A stretch of DNA of 64,000 nt from Alnus glutinosa (lineage: Eukaryota; Streptophyta; Magnoliopsida; Fagales; Betulaceae): NCBI RefSeq assembly GCF_958979055.1, contig NC_084890.1, positions 30,425,116 through 30,489,115 of the forward strand, given 5' to 3'. Made by a program: the position numbers and the translations under genes. Numbering within the stretch: the first letter of the stretch is position 1; each line of letters starts with the position of its first letter. Below are positions 33,961-45,804 of the stretch, one piece after another. The notes below the pieces were generated by a model. It searched no databases. It had not been told where the DNA came from and saw only the letters and a program-made list of their open reading frames with translations.

Positions 33961-34185
33961 AAGAATTTCACTTATAACTTTTAAACTTTCACTCATTTTA
34001 AAAGAATGTACTTAAATTTTAAAACGTCTTAATTTAAAAAATCTATTTTTTAGAAAGTTTTAATTTCAGTCATTCATTAGAATTTTCCCTTAAATCCTAT
34101 TACAATTCCCAAAATACCCCTCATTTTTTTTTTAGAAAAAAAAAAAAAAGAAAATTGCTAAGATTTAGGTGTTCATTAGAATTTG
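33961..34185. mobile_element. Truncated inverted-repeat element, family I (copy 5 of 5)
   Basis: Left half only (AAGAATTTCACTTATAACTT to GTTCATTAGAATTTG). The right half present in block 1 (to 11898) is deleted, together with about 900 bp that follow in block 1 (roughly 11720-12860). The sequence resumes with the TTATTATAATTATAAACTC region. Confidence 0.55.
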
Positions 34186-34189
34186 AAGA

Positions 34190-34983
34190 TTATTATAATT
34201 ATAAACTCATTATCTCTCCTCTCACCTCTCTTTTCCTTTTCTTCTTTCACCTCTATTCTCTTTAAAAATAAGGAACCAAACGAGCTTCTCTATGATTATT
34301 ATAATTATAAATTTAATTCTCTCTCCTTTCACTTCTCTTATCTTTCTCTTCTCTCCTTATAATAAAGTAAAAGTAATATATATATATATATAGTTTAAGA
34401 AAAAAAATTAAGAAAAGCTATTGTGAAGTGTTTTTGCAACAGTTTTCCTTAAACTTTTTCTTTGTTTAAATAAATTAAACCACTTTTTTGTTTTTCTATT
34501 TAAATGCACTCCATAATAGCTTCCATTATTTTTTCCGCATACCATGTAAATATTTTTTTAAATCAAATGTTACGGAAAATATAAAAGAAAGATAAACCAT
34601 TTAAATATTATTTCATTTATAGGAACGAGAGATGAAATAGATTTTTTTTATATATTAAAATAATGAGAAGGGGACAAGTTTTGCTTCCCTAAATCTAGGG
34701 TACAATTATTGGTTCCCTTAGTAGTTCCTTAATTTAAAGAGTAACAAGAGAATCTGATTCAAAAAGTTTTTTATGAATTTTTCTTACATCTAGGGAAAGG
34801 GGTGGGAATTAGGAAAGTTGTTGCTAGTGCTTTTATACGACTGTCATATAGCTGAAATAACATGACAACAGTAAAAATCAACGTTTGGATTAACAAAAAC
34901 AAATAAAACAAATAAAATAAAATAATAGTTGTTTCTCAATATCATTTTTGTCATAGTTGTATGGCAATAGTATAACGGTCTGT

Positions 34984-35021
<38 letters not shown>

Positions 35022-35750
35022 CAATTTGCTGATCTTTATATAAAGGTCAATGGTCAGGTTTGATGGTCTGGGAGGAGGATTAAAGGCATCGGATGGCCCA
35101 CGTTTGAAGAAGTAATAGTGGGGTATATGCTAATAAAAATATGAAAAGGAGAGGATCATGGGGACGGACTGGATGTGGCCATGTGGGTATTCTTTTTTTT
35201 TTTTTTGTCAAAGATTCAGTTTACATTTGTCTGATATATTAGGGTGACGTCATATTCTGTCATAGATTACGTAACAAAAGTACCCTCTGGTTGTGTCTCA
35301 ACTGTATATTTCACATGCAAAGGATGCTCACAGTCAATCAAAAAACTGTACATATTTCTATTTTCTTCAAAGTCACCCAATCAAGACCGGTAGACGGTAG
35401 TAGTTGCAAAGCAACTATAAAAACCGACAATTTTCTACGATTAGTCGTTAAAGGAGAGAAAATTAACCCAAGTGCACTTTAAAATCAACCACTTTAAACG
35501 TGTGTTTGACCCACCAACTCTGTAAGTCAACCATGCGTTGTTAAATAAAAGAAAAATTAGGGTCCCACTATACTCTTTCAAATATTTTTTATATTATTGA
35601 TTTTTTTTACGTAAACAGTGGTGGGATAGGAGTAAAATGGGAGTGATTTTTTTACCAAAAGCTTAAACACAACATTTCGTTTTAAAATCGATTTTTTTTT
35701 TCTTTCTTTCAAATCAGGCGTTTTGAAAATCATGCATTAAACCAAATGAT
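34190..35750. other. Intergenic, no gene seen
   Basis: AT-rich flank collinear with 12860-14555. A pair of CTTCTCTATGATTATTATAA / TCTCCTTTCAC segments (34190-34260 and 34290-34360) forms a local direct duplication not present in block 1. A poly-A run spans 34988-35019. Confidence 0.55.
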
Positions 35751-36356
35751 CGGCGTAAAATATTTTGTTAGAAAAAAAAAAGTTTTTGGGTGAAAATTTT
35801 TTTCAGGAAAAGTGGTTATTTTCTGCAACCTTGAAAAATGGTTTAAAAAATATTTTTTTGGCATTTGACAAAAAAAAAAAACATCAAAAATCACCAAATA
35901 TTTATTATAGTTTCATATAATCTGTGAAGCTATGAGGAAGAGAGAGACCACGAAGATGAGTTGTGAAGGAAGAGTGTGTGTGTGAATAGAAGGCATTTGG
36001 CTTTGGGAGTGATATTGAGATCTAGTGCAATTGCATACTCATATTGCTTACAGTTTGTACAGGCAATTGTGAGAGGAACCTTGCGCGGCTCACATGCCCG
36101 AGTAGGTGTTCAGGCATCCCGAGACCTTCTCAGGCTAGTAGGCCCCATAAGAGGGCCCTCTCACAATTTCTTGTCTGGGGCTAGTTATGGGTAAGTGACG
36201 AAAAATTGTAAACTATTTTACTTATCGTGAAGGTTATTGTCCTTCGTCAACTGAAAACATTTTCAGGTTGACCAATATTTTACACTGCAAAAAACACTTA
36301 AAAATAAGAAAAACTTTTTTCATAAAATATTTTGTACCAAAACAAACGGAAGGCCA
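35751..36356. mobile_element. Inverted-repeat element, 'TTTCGGCGTAAAAT' family, left end lost
   Basis: Block 2 counterpart of 14558-15248. It begins directly at CGGCGTAAAATATTTTGTTA, and the right terminus AAAACAAACGGAAGG is present. Confidence 0.5.
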
Positions 36357-37072
36357 AAAATAATTTGGGAAAAAAATAATATTATAAAGGCAGCAAGGTC
36401 AAACCAAGTGATTAAGTGCTTATTAGTGCATCTAATTTTCTACAGGATCCACTAACAAATGCATGCTAAGGCAAGTAATGATCACACCAACTATATATAT
36501 TCAATGCGCATGCAAAAATCTAATCCCCCCACTATTCACCATTAATTTCAACGCTATGCTCGATCAAATTACTCATTGTGGCCTCTCTCTTTTTTATTTT
36601 TTTTTATTTTTTATCATTTATTTTTATTTTGAATGGAGAATTTCCACACCCATTTTGCATGCCAACGTTGGACTTGGACCATATATTACTGTTACTCATG
36701 CAATCCCACGCTTTGGCAAAGAATCCATCAGTTCACACTATTTTTATGTGGAAAAACTTGACCAAAATTGCAATTTTGAATGTATTTTTCTTTTTCTTTT
36801 TCTTTTTTTCCAAATATCCACCATGGTTGTTGGAAGTTGTAGAAAGTAGAAACCTTTGGTTTTGGGTGGCAGGCAAAGACTACTTCTCACACTTTAATTT
36901 AAAAGTTTTCCTCCCTTTGCATGCCTCCTCTGCTTTTGTTTTGTTATGTTTCTTTCACTTTTTATAGTCATTGCACGAAATTTCCTAATGTGAAGTTAGA
37001 TCAAGCTGCATGCAATTGTAATAACTTTGACTTCACCTGTGATAATTATATCATTATTAGGCCACTTTTAGA

Positions 37073-37194
37073 CCGAGTCACTCTCTTCACACACATTTCA
37101 CACTGAAGGATGGGACATGTTTTAAGTAGCTAATACTTAAACGTCAGTCGGTGTGAATAAGTGTGATAAATAGGTGTGAAGAACAGTATTACTC
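37073..37194. mobile_element. Small MITE (GAGTcACTCTCTTC family), copy 1
   Basis: GAGTCACTCTCTTCACACAC is mirrored by GGTGTGAAGAACAGTATTAC at the other end. Related copies lie at 54258-54368, 54563-54709 and 55634-55768, all around 110-150 bp with GTAATGCTACTCTTC-like termini and an internal ACGTCA/TGACGT and TTTAAGT motif. Confidence 0.5.
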
Positions 37195-37350
37195 AAGTGT
37201 AAATAATACTCTCTTGGCTTTGGAATGTGCTTTTCGGATTATTTCATTGTTCACAGTTTAGTTTAAAATTGTACTTTTAGTCTACGAAACGCACTCTAAT
37301 TATTTCATGATATGTAAATCTTAATGGATTTCTATCATGTTTTATGACAG

Positions 37351-37430
37351 AAGGTGATATATATTGAAGGTGCAGTTGCATGATGAAACAGTGAAGCAAA
37401 AGGCCATGATGACAGTCTCTGGTTTTCAAG
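37351..37430 (+). pseudogene. HMA-domain (HIPP-like) exon fragment with a frameshift
   Basis: After the acceptor TTTTATGACAG the exon reads K-V, then, following a TATA insertion in a GATATATATT run, LKVQLHDETVKQKAMMTVSG and FQG, ending at a GT donor (37431). Plant heavy-metal-associated isoprenylated proteins have K-V-V-L-K-x-L-H-D-x-K-x-K-Q-K-A-M-x-T-V-S-x-L-x-G at exactly this place, with introns at both of these positions. The 4-bp slip destroys the frame. No following HMA exon was found before 39834. This family member belongs to the metal-binding-cysteine-poor class, judging from the segment present. Confidence 0.6.
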
Positions 37431-37584
37431 GTATAGAATTTTTACCTGATTGTAATTCTGCAATAACCCCTATGGTAGTCTCTGATATTATATATGCTTC
37501 ACGTTGATGTAATCATGTTATTTGGGTTCAAAAGTTGAAGGAAAATCTGCCCTCAATAATTCGAGCTGATTAGGTGAATTAGGG

Positions 37585-37750
37585 CCCGTTTGGAATTACA
37601 ATTTCAAAACATAAGATTTAAAAATAATAATTTCAAAAACGCGAATTTTAAAGATGCAGTTAAGTGTTTGGTAAATTCATTATTTGTCTTTAAAAATCGC
37701 AGTTTAACGTTTAAAATCGTGTGTTTTTAAAAAGTCTAAACTTTCGATTT
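37585..37750. repeat. hAT-like repeat fragment
   Basis: GGGCCCGTTTGGAATTACAA opens a stretch with repeated AATTTTAAA and ATCGCAGTTTAAC motifs. It resembles 38485-38800, 10210-10395 and 56991-57288. Confidence 0.4.
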
Positions 37751-38484
37751 GAGAAAGTCTAAACGTTCTTTTTATGTCCTTGTTTTCATTGAATGTGTAG
37801 TGAAATCTAGTTTCACACCTTCAGTAATTGGGTTTGACAACTCCAGTGATTGATTTTTAAGAATATTATATGAAAGAAAGACTGGAGATCGAATGACAAA
37901 TAGCAGTTCTCTTTCTATTTATATACTTTAGCATGGCCTTATGGCTGGAAACATGTGAAAACTTCACACCGGCCAACTAACTTCAAAGGCCCACGAGACT
38001 TGTTGAATGAGAACTAAAAGCAACACAGCCAAACCATATGCTTCTTTTCAATTTTTTTGGTGTAAATTAAATATGTTCCAAAAATAAAATAAAATAAAAA
38101 GAACAAACCAAAATTGATGGAGAAAAGAATAACCCTAAAAAAAAAAAAAAAATCATGAAATCTTATTCATGACGGCTTTTAAATATTGAATTCATTGTTA
38201 GATCATCGAGTTTGAGAAAGTGAGGCCGAGAGATGAAGAAAAAGAAGAAGATGATGCAAAATTCAGATCGAATAAAATGAGAAGTTGAGAGGTTTCTTTG
38301 AACTTATTTTATGGTAACACTTGCACAATAGCAACCACAAAACCCTTTCACAATTTAGTTGAAAGGGTTTCTTTTATGCATCCACGAAATTTTCCTTTTT
38401 TCTGGTACTTTGTTTCACAATTTTGATGATAGGAGAGAAAAAAATATAAAAAGAGAACAATACATTTAAAAGAGGTTAATCCTT
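37751..38484. other. Intergenic, no gene seen
   Basis: AT-rich with no exon or repeat that I recognise, apart from a poly-A run near 38136-38151. Confidence 0.5.
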
Positions 38485-38815
38485 TAGGGGTCTATTTGAA
38501 TTTACAATTTCATAAGTGTAATTAAAAAACATAGCGAACTTTAAAACATAAAATTTGAAAGCACAATTTTGTAAAAACACAACTAAGCGTTTTGCAAAAT
38601 CATAATTTTCCTTTTAAAATCACAGTTTAACTTTAAAAATTGTGTGTTCTTAAAAATGCATCCTTATATCATAGATTTAAAATTGCATTTTTTTTTCTAC
38701 ATTTTCAATCCATAATTTTTTAAAAACAAACACTTTCTACAATTTTAATTAAAATCACACTTTCAAAATGTGGAATTGCACTCTAAATCACATTATAAAA
38801 TAATGTGAATTCTTT
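38485..38815. repeat. hAT-like repeat fragment
   Basis: Begins GGGGTCTATTTGAATTTACA and ends AAATGTGGAATTGCACTC, with scrambled sub-terminal motifs as in 37585-37750. Probably a decayed non-autonomous element. Confidence 0.4.
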
Positions 38816-38930
38816 TAGAAACTTTTATAATATGGATTCTTTTAGAAACTATCACCTTGCCATTTGACAATTTGAATGATAATATGAACTCTAGTTACAA
38901 TATTTAAAATAGTAATTAACTATATACACA

Positions 38931-39318
38931 TAAGAGCATTCCTAATAGTCTCACCAAATTTTACAAGATAAAATAGTTAAAAATCATTTTTCATTGTTTG
39001 TCATCCATTTTTTTTAAAATACACCCAACAACCTCACTATTTTAGCTATCTACAATCATTATATCATTTCAATAATCTTTTTAAAAAATGAGGTTGTGTG
39101 ATACATGAGAGATAAAAATAAGAAAGAGAATTTTAATAGTTTTTTATTGTTTTGGTGAGTGAATAGTGCGCACTATAATTAGTGAATACTGTTCACTCAT
39201 CAATTTTTTTTCGCTAGATTGATGAGTCTGCTAGAGACTCATTTTGGACCATTTCAACAAATTAGCTCACCAAAATAGTTAAAAACCTATTTTGACGAGT
39301 CTACCAAGAATGCTCTAA
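38931..39318. mobile_element. Tourist-like MITE with TAA target duplication
   Basis: Element 38934-39315 (382 bp), left end GAGCATTCCTAATAGTCTCA, right end GAGTCTACCAAGAATGCTC. TAA flanks both ends (38931-38933, 39316-39318), the 3-bp TTA/TAA duplication of PIF/Harbinger elements. Inner motifs (TTTGGTGAG, CTCACCAAA) are inverted. No ORF. Confidence 0.75.
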
Positions 39319-39834
39319 CCAACAGAACAATTACTTTTTGAGTCACCAACTAGTCTCCCCCAAGAGCATTTGGAACCATAAAATAGAACACTTGTTACTT
39401 AATTAAATGCATCTAACTGAAAATATAAAAGTACCAAGAAAAAAAGATTTAACCATATCTGCACCAAACATCCACCTATAAGGCTATAAATATTGCCCAA
39501 CTCTAGCTCTGCAATTTTGACCTCCCAATAAATCTTTACAAGTCAAAAGCAGTGGCAAGAAAAGACACCCCAAAAACTAGCACCTCATACAAACACGGAG
39601 TGCTTCATCTGATCTACAAATTGCCTGTAAGATGGGTGTTTCCACCCAAAACCTGCTAATTTTTCACCCACCGATGTGGGGTTATCATATTATAATTCAA
39701 AACTATGAAAGCCATATCCCTTCTTCCTCCTATCACCCTACAGTTCGATTTGCCAACAGTGCTGTGCGAACGCTAACAATGATTCAATTAAACAAGCTTC
39801 AAATTTAAAAAAAAAAAAAAAATCCATGCTTGGT
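39319..39834. other. 3' flank and probable 3' UTR of ERD2
   Basis: Downstream of the ERD2 stop on the minus strand. No other gene seen. Confidence 0.5.
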
Positions 39835-40916
39835 TTAAGCAGGCAACTTTAGCTTTGCATTGTTTTTCCAGCTGCAAAACAAACGATTCTTAATGTTATT
39901 CATCCAATACAAAAGTGTCAGAGAGGATCATAAGATTGTGAGAGTTGATTACCTAAGAAAGTAGTAGTAAAAGAAATCTGCATATAAAGCTGTCTGAACA
40001 AGACCAGAGAAGCAAGCTGCAAAATTAAGAAAGAAATTTAGGTATATCTACACGCACCAAGACACACAACAAACAGTTTTTCTCAGTGATTCTAGGCATA
40101 GCTTACATATCCATCGACTGAAATACGTCTCTGTGAAGTAGCGGTATATCCAGTTAAGGATGTAGAATGCACGGTATGCCCTGCACAACAAAAATAAGGA
40201 ATACTCCCACCATAAGTTTAATTAATATATATATATGCATGCTATATCTTTCCTTGCTTATGCGAAATATGAAGCAGAGAAAGACTGTCAGCAATAAATA
40301 GAAAACAAGATAAGAACCGGGCAAATAGAGAGTTTACGCTTCAACTGGAAACAGAAACAAGAAAGAGCAATACGTTAAACTGTTACACAAAGCTGCATAT
40401 AGTTTTGATCTATGTTGCATCAACTAGGGGATGGGCGTCAGGTTTGGGTATGTACATGAGTTTCAAAAGCTCCATTTCCAAAGGTTTTACACCACATTGG
40501 AGTATCCAATACAACACATACCCTTCGGGCCATGTTGAAATGGGTTGGCAAGGTGTGAAGTGAAGGGTCCAAGAAACACCAAATCATAACAATTGAAAGC
40601 TAATAAGCTATCACGAGGAGTGTTAGAAAGGCCCCTTTTTTGCTCCCTCTATTGGTAGATCAGAAGGCCCTACTGCCGTCAGTTCAGTGACTCAATACAA
40701 ATGCAATATTATGATGTATTTCATAAGGTCCCAAAATTATCAATTGGCACCCAATTTATGGGGTGGGGAAAATCAAAATAGAGAAAAAGAAAGGTCAGAC
40801 ATAAATACAAAACCAAGAATTCTAGCTTTTAAAAGCAGCATCCCATAAATTATGGTTATGTTTTTATGTGCGTGTATGTCTATAATGTTATATTGTGTGT
40901 GGGTACGTGCGCCAGT

Positions 40917-40954
<38 letters not shown>

Positions 40955-43900
40955 ATTTACATCACTCTCAAATGGGTTCAATGTGTTTTGAGTTTTAGAT
41001 GCATGCAGGTGCACTGATACCCATATACTATGGTCTGAATCATTTGATCCCGGAAACACCACATACATTTTTTATAATTTGATGCTCTCCTTACCCTAGT
41101 TTTCTTTTCAAAAAAATTTAAAGAACTACTCGAAAGATAGACTATGGAGAATGTAAAGGGTGTATCCTTTCCAAGAAATATTCTGATTTCTTAACTTACC
41201 AATAGAACATAACATCTAAACACAGAGAGAAAAACATAGGTATTTATACATATACATATATATTCATTCACATATATCACTTTTTTTCATAAAGAGTGAT
41301 GCATTAAGAAAACTAAGGAGCAACAGAAACATTCCTTACATAGTACAAACCAGACACATCAGGGTGCTGTAAAAGTAGCCAAATCTACAGGGGTCTCAGT
41401 ATAAACAACCAAATGGTCCAAATCTGCCACATATAATCATCATGTTGTACTGATAGGTGAAATTCTATATCTTATCCTGATACATCCATAAATGTTATTT
41501 TACACAAAGCTCTGAACATTCAAAATGTATCAACCGCTACAAAGTGGACTAGTAACTGGTCTTCTTTGCACATGAACATGACACCTTGTTTACCTCCCCC
41601 TTAGTTTATGACTTACAAAAGACTCTTATGTTCCTTTGGGTGCTAAGTAAGATATATAGACATAATAACCAATCCAATACAAAATTGTATATTCCTCAGG
41701 TATCTGCTAAGAATTATGCATGCTCTACTGATATATCTTCCACAGAGATACTTAAATATAGACAAAATACATTCCAAAGTAAAAACCTGTCGAGCATCAT
41801 CCAATTACGCAAAACGCAAATTTTCATATTAGAGCTTTCATTTTTAATCTGGCACCGAACTGACTGAGACACTATGGTAAAGGAAACAGGAAGATCACAG
41901 TAGATATTGTGTGTAATGTTGCAGTGAACAATATAGTTTGTTTTCTATACACATTTGGTATAGGACCACATGAGTGTCATAATACAGAACACATTTGGGG
42001 AAGCAAAATTTAAATGGAGAAATGAAGTCCATAACACAAAATAATAGTAAAAAAAATCTAATTTTGCTAGCACACGATAAAGAGAATTCCTAAGAGCAAC
42101 ACTGATACGAAACAATAAGCATACCCAAGAAAGAACACATATTGGCCAGTTAAATTGTCCACATTTCCACTTCGTTGAAGCAAAACTAACTGGGGAAGAA
42201 TCGCAACTGCCTCCAAGTATAGTGAAAATGCCCAGAGGATCTGCAATAGTTAAAATAAAATTAGTAACAGATCATTTTTCACCAATATGATTTGATAATA
42301 TATGAGGGAACAAACTTGAAAGGTAGCATGAATGATACAAACTTGGGGTTGGATAGGTAGGTTTAGCTGAACAAAATTATAGAAGAGAACCATATGTAAC
42401 AGGCCTTTACTAAGTATTTTAATGTTGACTTGCATGTGACAGGAAGGACTGAGGATTGACCATTGTTTTCTGTGGTGCTGTGTATAGGATATAAGAACCA
42501 AGGCAAGAATTGGACAAGATTCACTTAATCAAAACGGTGGACTACGTGAAATTAATAGTCCTTGTCATTGTATGATACACCATGATCTGTTTTGGATGAA
42601 AATTCATACAATATTCTAACGTGTATCACATCTGCAAAAGAAAATGATACATATTCAGACATCTAAGACAAACCATATCCAAAAAGAGATGTACTAGGCC
42701 AAAAATATATCATAATAATGTCCTACATGAGATTGTGCTAAATAGACAAAGAAGAGGCTCTTTTTTCACCCTTTTTCCTAATATCATACGAAGGCACTTT
42801 TATTTTGTTTACCTACAAAAATTCATTAAAAGCACAAGAGGTCACCACTCATTCAAGAGAAAACCCAACAAGAGAGAAAATAAACATAGAGGCACTTTCT
42901 TTTAGGATTTATAATTAGAGCCACTTTCCTCCATCAAAAAAGGAACTGATCTAGTAAGAAGCCTCTATTTACATCACTGTGATGTAAGCCACACACAAGA
43001 TTTTTATTCAAGGTCAACTATGTCAATCCAATTTAAAGTAAGTAAATAAGTCAACCCCAGAACCCAGGTGAAACAAAAATGCCTCATCAAATTTCCACAC
43101 AACGTGCAGACAATAGATAAGCTAAAAGTAATACAAAATAGCAACATAGGTATAAGAGCCAAGAGTAAAACCAACAACCACAGACACACAAACATGTGTG
43201 CATGTGCAGAAGTGATGTACAAGATGCACATTCTAGAATTATGGGCGCAATGCAACTGGGCTTGACAGGGGAGAAATCTTCCATGATCTACATACAGATA
43301 ACAGCTCTTTTACACCTAATGTAGTGGAATAGTTGATGAATTAATACCTGTGATAAGCTGATACACCCACAAGAAGTTGATAAACAAGTTTTCCAGCCCT
43401 TTTAATAGCATCAACACTATTCTTTCCTGATAAGAGCTTAATTTTACTGCTTACGCTAATTTTCTTACTAGTCATGATTTTACAACTTAAAAATCATTAC
43501 ACAATCATGCCAATGAAGTGTTTATTACTATTAAATATTAACTATCACAATCCAAAATCAACACATAAACCTGAATAAATTTGCCTTGTTCGGTCAGGGT
43601 CTTCTGGGTCTTTGATACATTTTGATAGGTATTAAAAGGAAGATCTAAATCAGTTTGGCCCAATCTTCTAGCTAAATTGAACAAAGCAAATTGAGGTGCA
43701 CCCAAGTACTAAAACCATGTATAGATCTTTTTGACACACATCATATAATAAACCTCATATCATTGTGTTATCAAATAAGGTGGAACTAATGAATAAGGGC
43801 TTCCAAAACAATATACGGAGGTTTTGGGTGAGGAAGCAATCTTAAAATAACAAGTAACATGCAACCAAAACTTAGAATCACAGAGAAACTACCACTGTTC

Positions 43901-45248
43901 AACCATACAAGAAAAAAGCAAAAAGTGTAGATCCCAATGAACCAGACCATAATGCATAAGACTAAAATTATGATATAAGCTAGAAGAAACTTATTCCAGA
44001 AATTTGGAATAGGGCCAACAGGCATTTGTTATCGCTCCTGAGAAATCGCGGAAATAATCCAGCTCACTAAGCAAATAATATCTCAAAATGATTAAGTTAA
44101 AATGAACCACCTCTTTAAATGTAAACTTCTCATTCACAAGAAGCGCCAAAGCAAAGCTCCCAGCGATAAGAAAATGGTAGCGAAATGTATCGAGCTGTTT
44201 ATCATACGAACGCCTCACCACCCGGTGCATCCGCATGCAACAAACGATCGCTGCAGTGCTCCCTATGAACACAAGCTTCATCACCGTGTTATAGACGGAG
44301 ATAAAGTCCGTGAACAAGTCCAAGTACCGTGTCAGAAACACCAGTGCGTAAAGCTCCTGAGTCTTAAGCGAAATCCCTGACATGATATCAAATTATCAAC
44401 CAATATTAGCGTCACCAAGTCATTGCACTCAACCAAAACCTAATCACAACTACAATTCATTCTTCCTTTTGTTTCCTGAGAAAATGAGAGGAAAGCAAAC
44501 AAATAGAGATCTTTCGATTCTCAAAGTATTCACAGTTCACTTCGCTTAACCTTATTCAACGGCTTACCAACACACATTTGTACCATTCCTTGACAGGAAA
44601 CAATCAAATCAGGAAATGTAACACTATCCAATATTCATTTTCTTGTTGTCTAGCATTCTTGACTCATCAAACGTAACATCCCGGCCAAGAATTTTCTTGC
44701 GGGAAACCAGATCCCATAAGCGGTGCGCTTTAACATGCTTTCCATAACAAACAAAAACACATTTTTTGGACTTTTCATCTCTACTGACAGACACTATCCT
44801 ATTCCTCCCAACAAGTAATGACCGACTGCGCTAGGGCGAAAGCCGAGGGAGTGGGTATAAGGGGAGTCTTAGCCCTTAGCATAGAATTCTAAACCGGCGC
44901 GGCGCACACAAATTACCAGCAACCAAACAGGAAAAAAAAACAAACCTAATGCTCCATTTGTTCACTAAAACTGGGAATAAATTAAGAAAAACGAACCAAT
45001 AAGATGCCAGATCAAAGAAATTACATCAAAATCTGGGGAAACAAACAAAAACAAATAAAAGAGACTCAAATTTTCGTTCATCCGTTAATTTTATTTCCAC
45101 TTTCCTGCGTTTTCTCGCGAACCAAACGGAGTGAAAGAAATGAAAATGTTGCTTAACCTGCGCACGACTTGGTGGCGTAGATTTTGAGAAGCAGGACCAG
45201 GATGCTGACCAAGTGCGTCATATCGCCGGCGAACCTAAAGATATTCAT
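39835..45248 (-). CDS. ERD2: ER lumen protein-retaining receptor (KDEL/HDEL receptor)
   Basis: A seven-helix receptor that captures escaped ER proteins with C-terminal K/HDEL in the Golgi and returns them by COPI vesicles. Exons 45158-45248, 44111-44376, 42125-42240, 40107-40180, 39953-40016 and 39835-39871 join in frame through GT-AG introns into 215 aa, the standard plant length. It begins [13 protein letters not shown] and has the conserved R47-Y-L-D50 motif, the [10 protein letters not shown] loop, LYADFFYYY with an aspartate at about residue 196 (equivalent to D193 of the human receptor), and the cytosolic tail [10 protein letters not shown] with its basic retrieval signal. I see no broken splice site or missing key residue. 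Introns 2 and 3 are long (about 1.9 kb each) and intron 3 contains a (GA)n tract. The start is the only ATG at the family N-terminus. It is divergent from the UBTD-type gene, with 2.3 kb between start codons. Confidence 0.96.
40919..40950. repeat. (GA)16 microsatellite in ERD2 intron 3
   Basis: Uninterrupted GA run flanked by AGTGTA and TTTGATT. No coding role. Confidence 0.9.
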
Positions 45249-45804
45249 GGCTTTTCCGAGATCAAATGGCGAATATTCGTGCCCTAGATTTCAGCGATTC
45301 TCTGTGTGTAAGAGAGAGAGAGGGGAGCGGGAGGAAGGTGTCGAAGAAGGAAGGAATCGGATATTTGTGGCTTCCGTAAAAAGACTAAGAGAGGGGGAGA
45401 TGACGTGGCAGTCGGAAACGGCTTCGCCTGGCCTCCACGGTGTGTTCTGAGGTGGAAGCTCGGACTTTTCACAGTACGCGTTTTGGCTTCTGTGTTAACC
45501 CGAGTTTTTCAGATGGGCGGCGCTCAAAACTGTGGCGGGTCAAATTTGCTACCCTTTTTTTTTTCTTTTTTTTTTAAAAATATTTTATATATATATACAC
45601 GTAGGTAAAATTTGCTAGCTTTAACACGTAGCTCTATATTATGGGAGCTAGTAGTACTGCTTGTGAATATGTTCGAATTCTATTAACTCAACTCGTGATT
45701 GGTTTGTTTATTTAACAAATAAAGCTTGAATAAAAAATTTAGGCTCGTATAAATTTAGGCTATTTTTGTACAAGCTTGTATAAATTTATTTTTATTATTT
45801 TTAA
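45249..45804. promoter_or_regulatory. ERD2 5' region
   Basis: Begins at the ERD2 start codon. The first 230 bp are the least AT-rich of the neighbourhood and contain GAGAGAGAGAG (45308-45320) and GGGGAGATGACGTGG (TGACGTGG, a G-box-like bZIP site, near 45398). It is a likely leader and core promoter. No TATA box could be assigned. Confidence 0.4.

Larger units (their letters stand above)
26540..37047. repeat. Segmental duplication block 2 (contains NIP gene C)
   Basis: Same-orientation counterpart of 3254-15927. It is shorter, because block 1 has extra DNA in NIP introns 3 and 4, a complete family I element at 11501 (truncated here) and a complete MITE at 14168 (damaged here). Block 2 has its own insertion at about 27549-27738, and longer homopolymers at 29150-29176, 33855-33884 and 34988-35019. 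Confidence 0.85.

Noticed and set aside
43991..44383. A separate 130-aa membrane protein
   Set aside because: It is exon 2 of ERD2 read with intron sequence at both ends.
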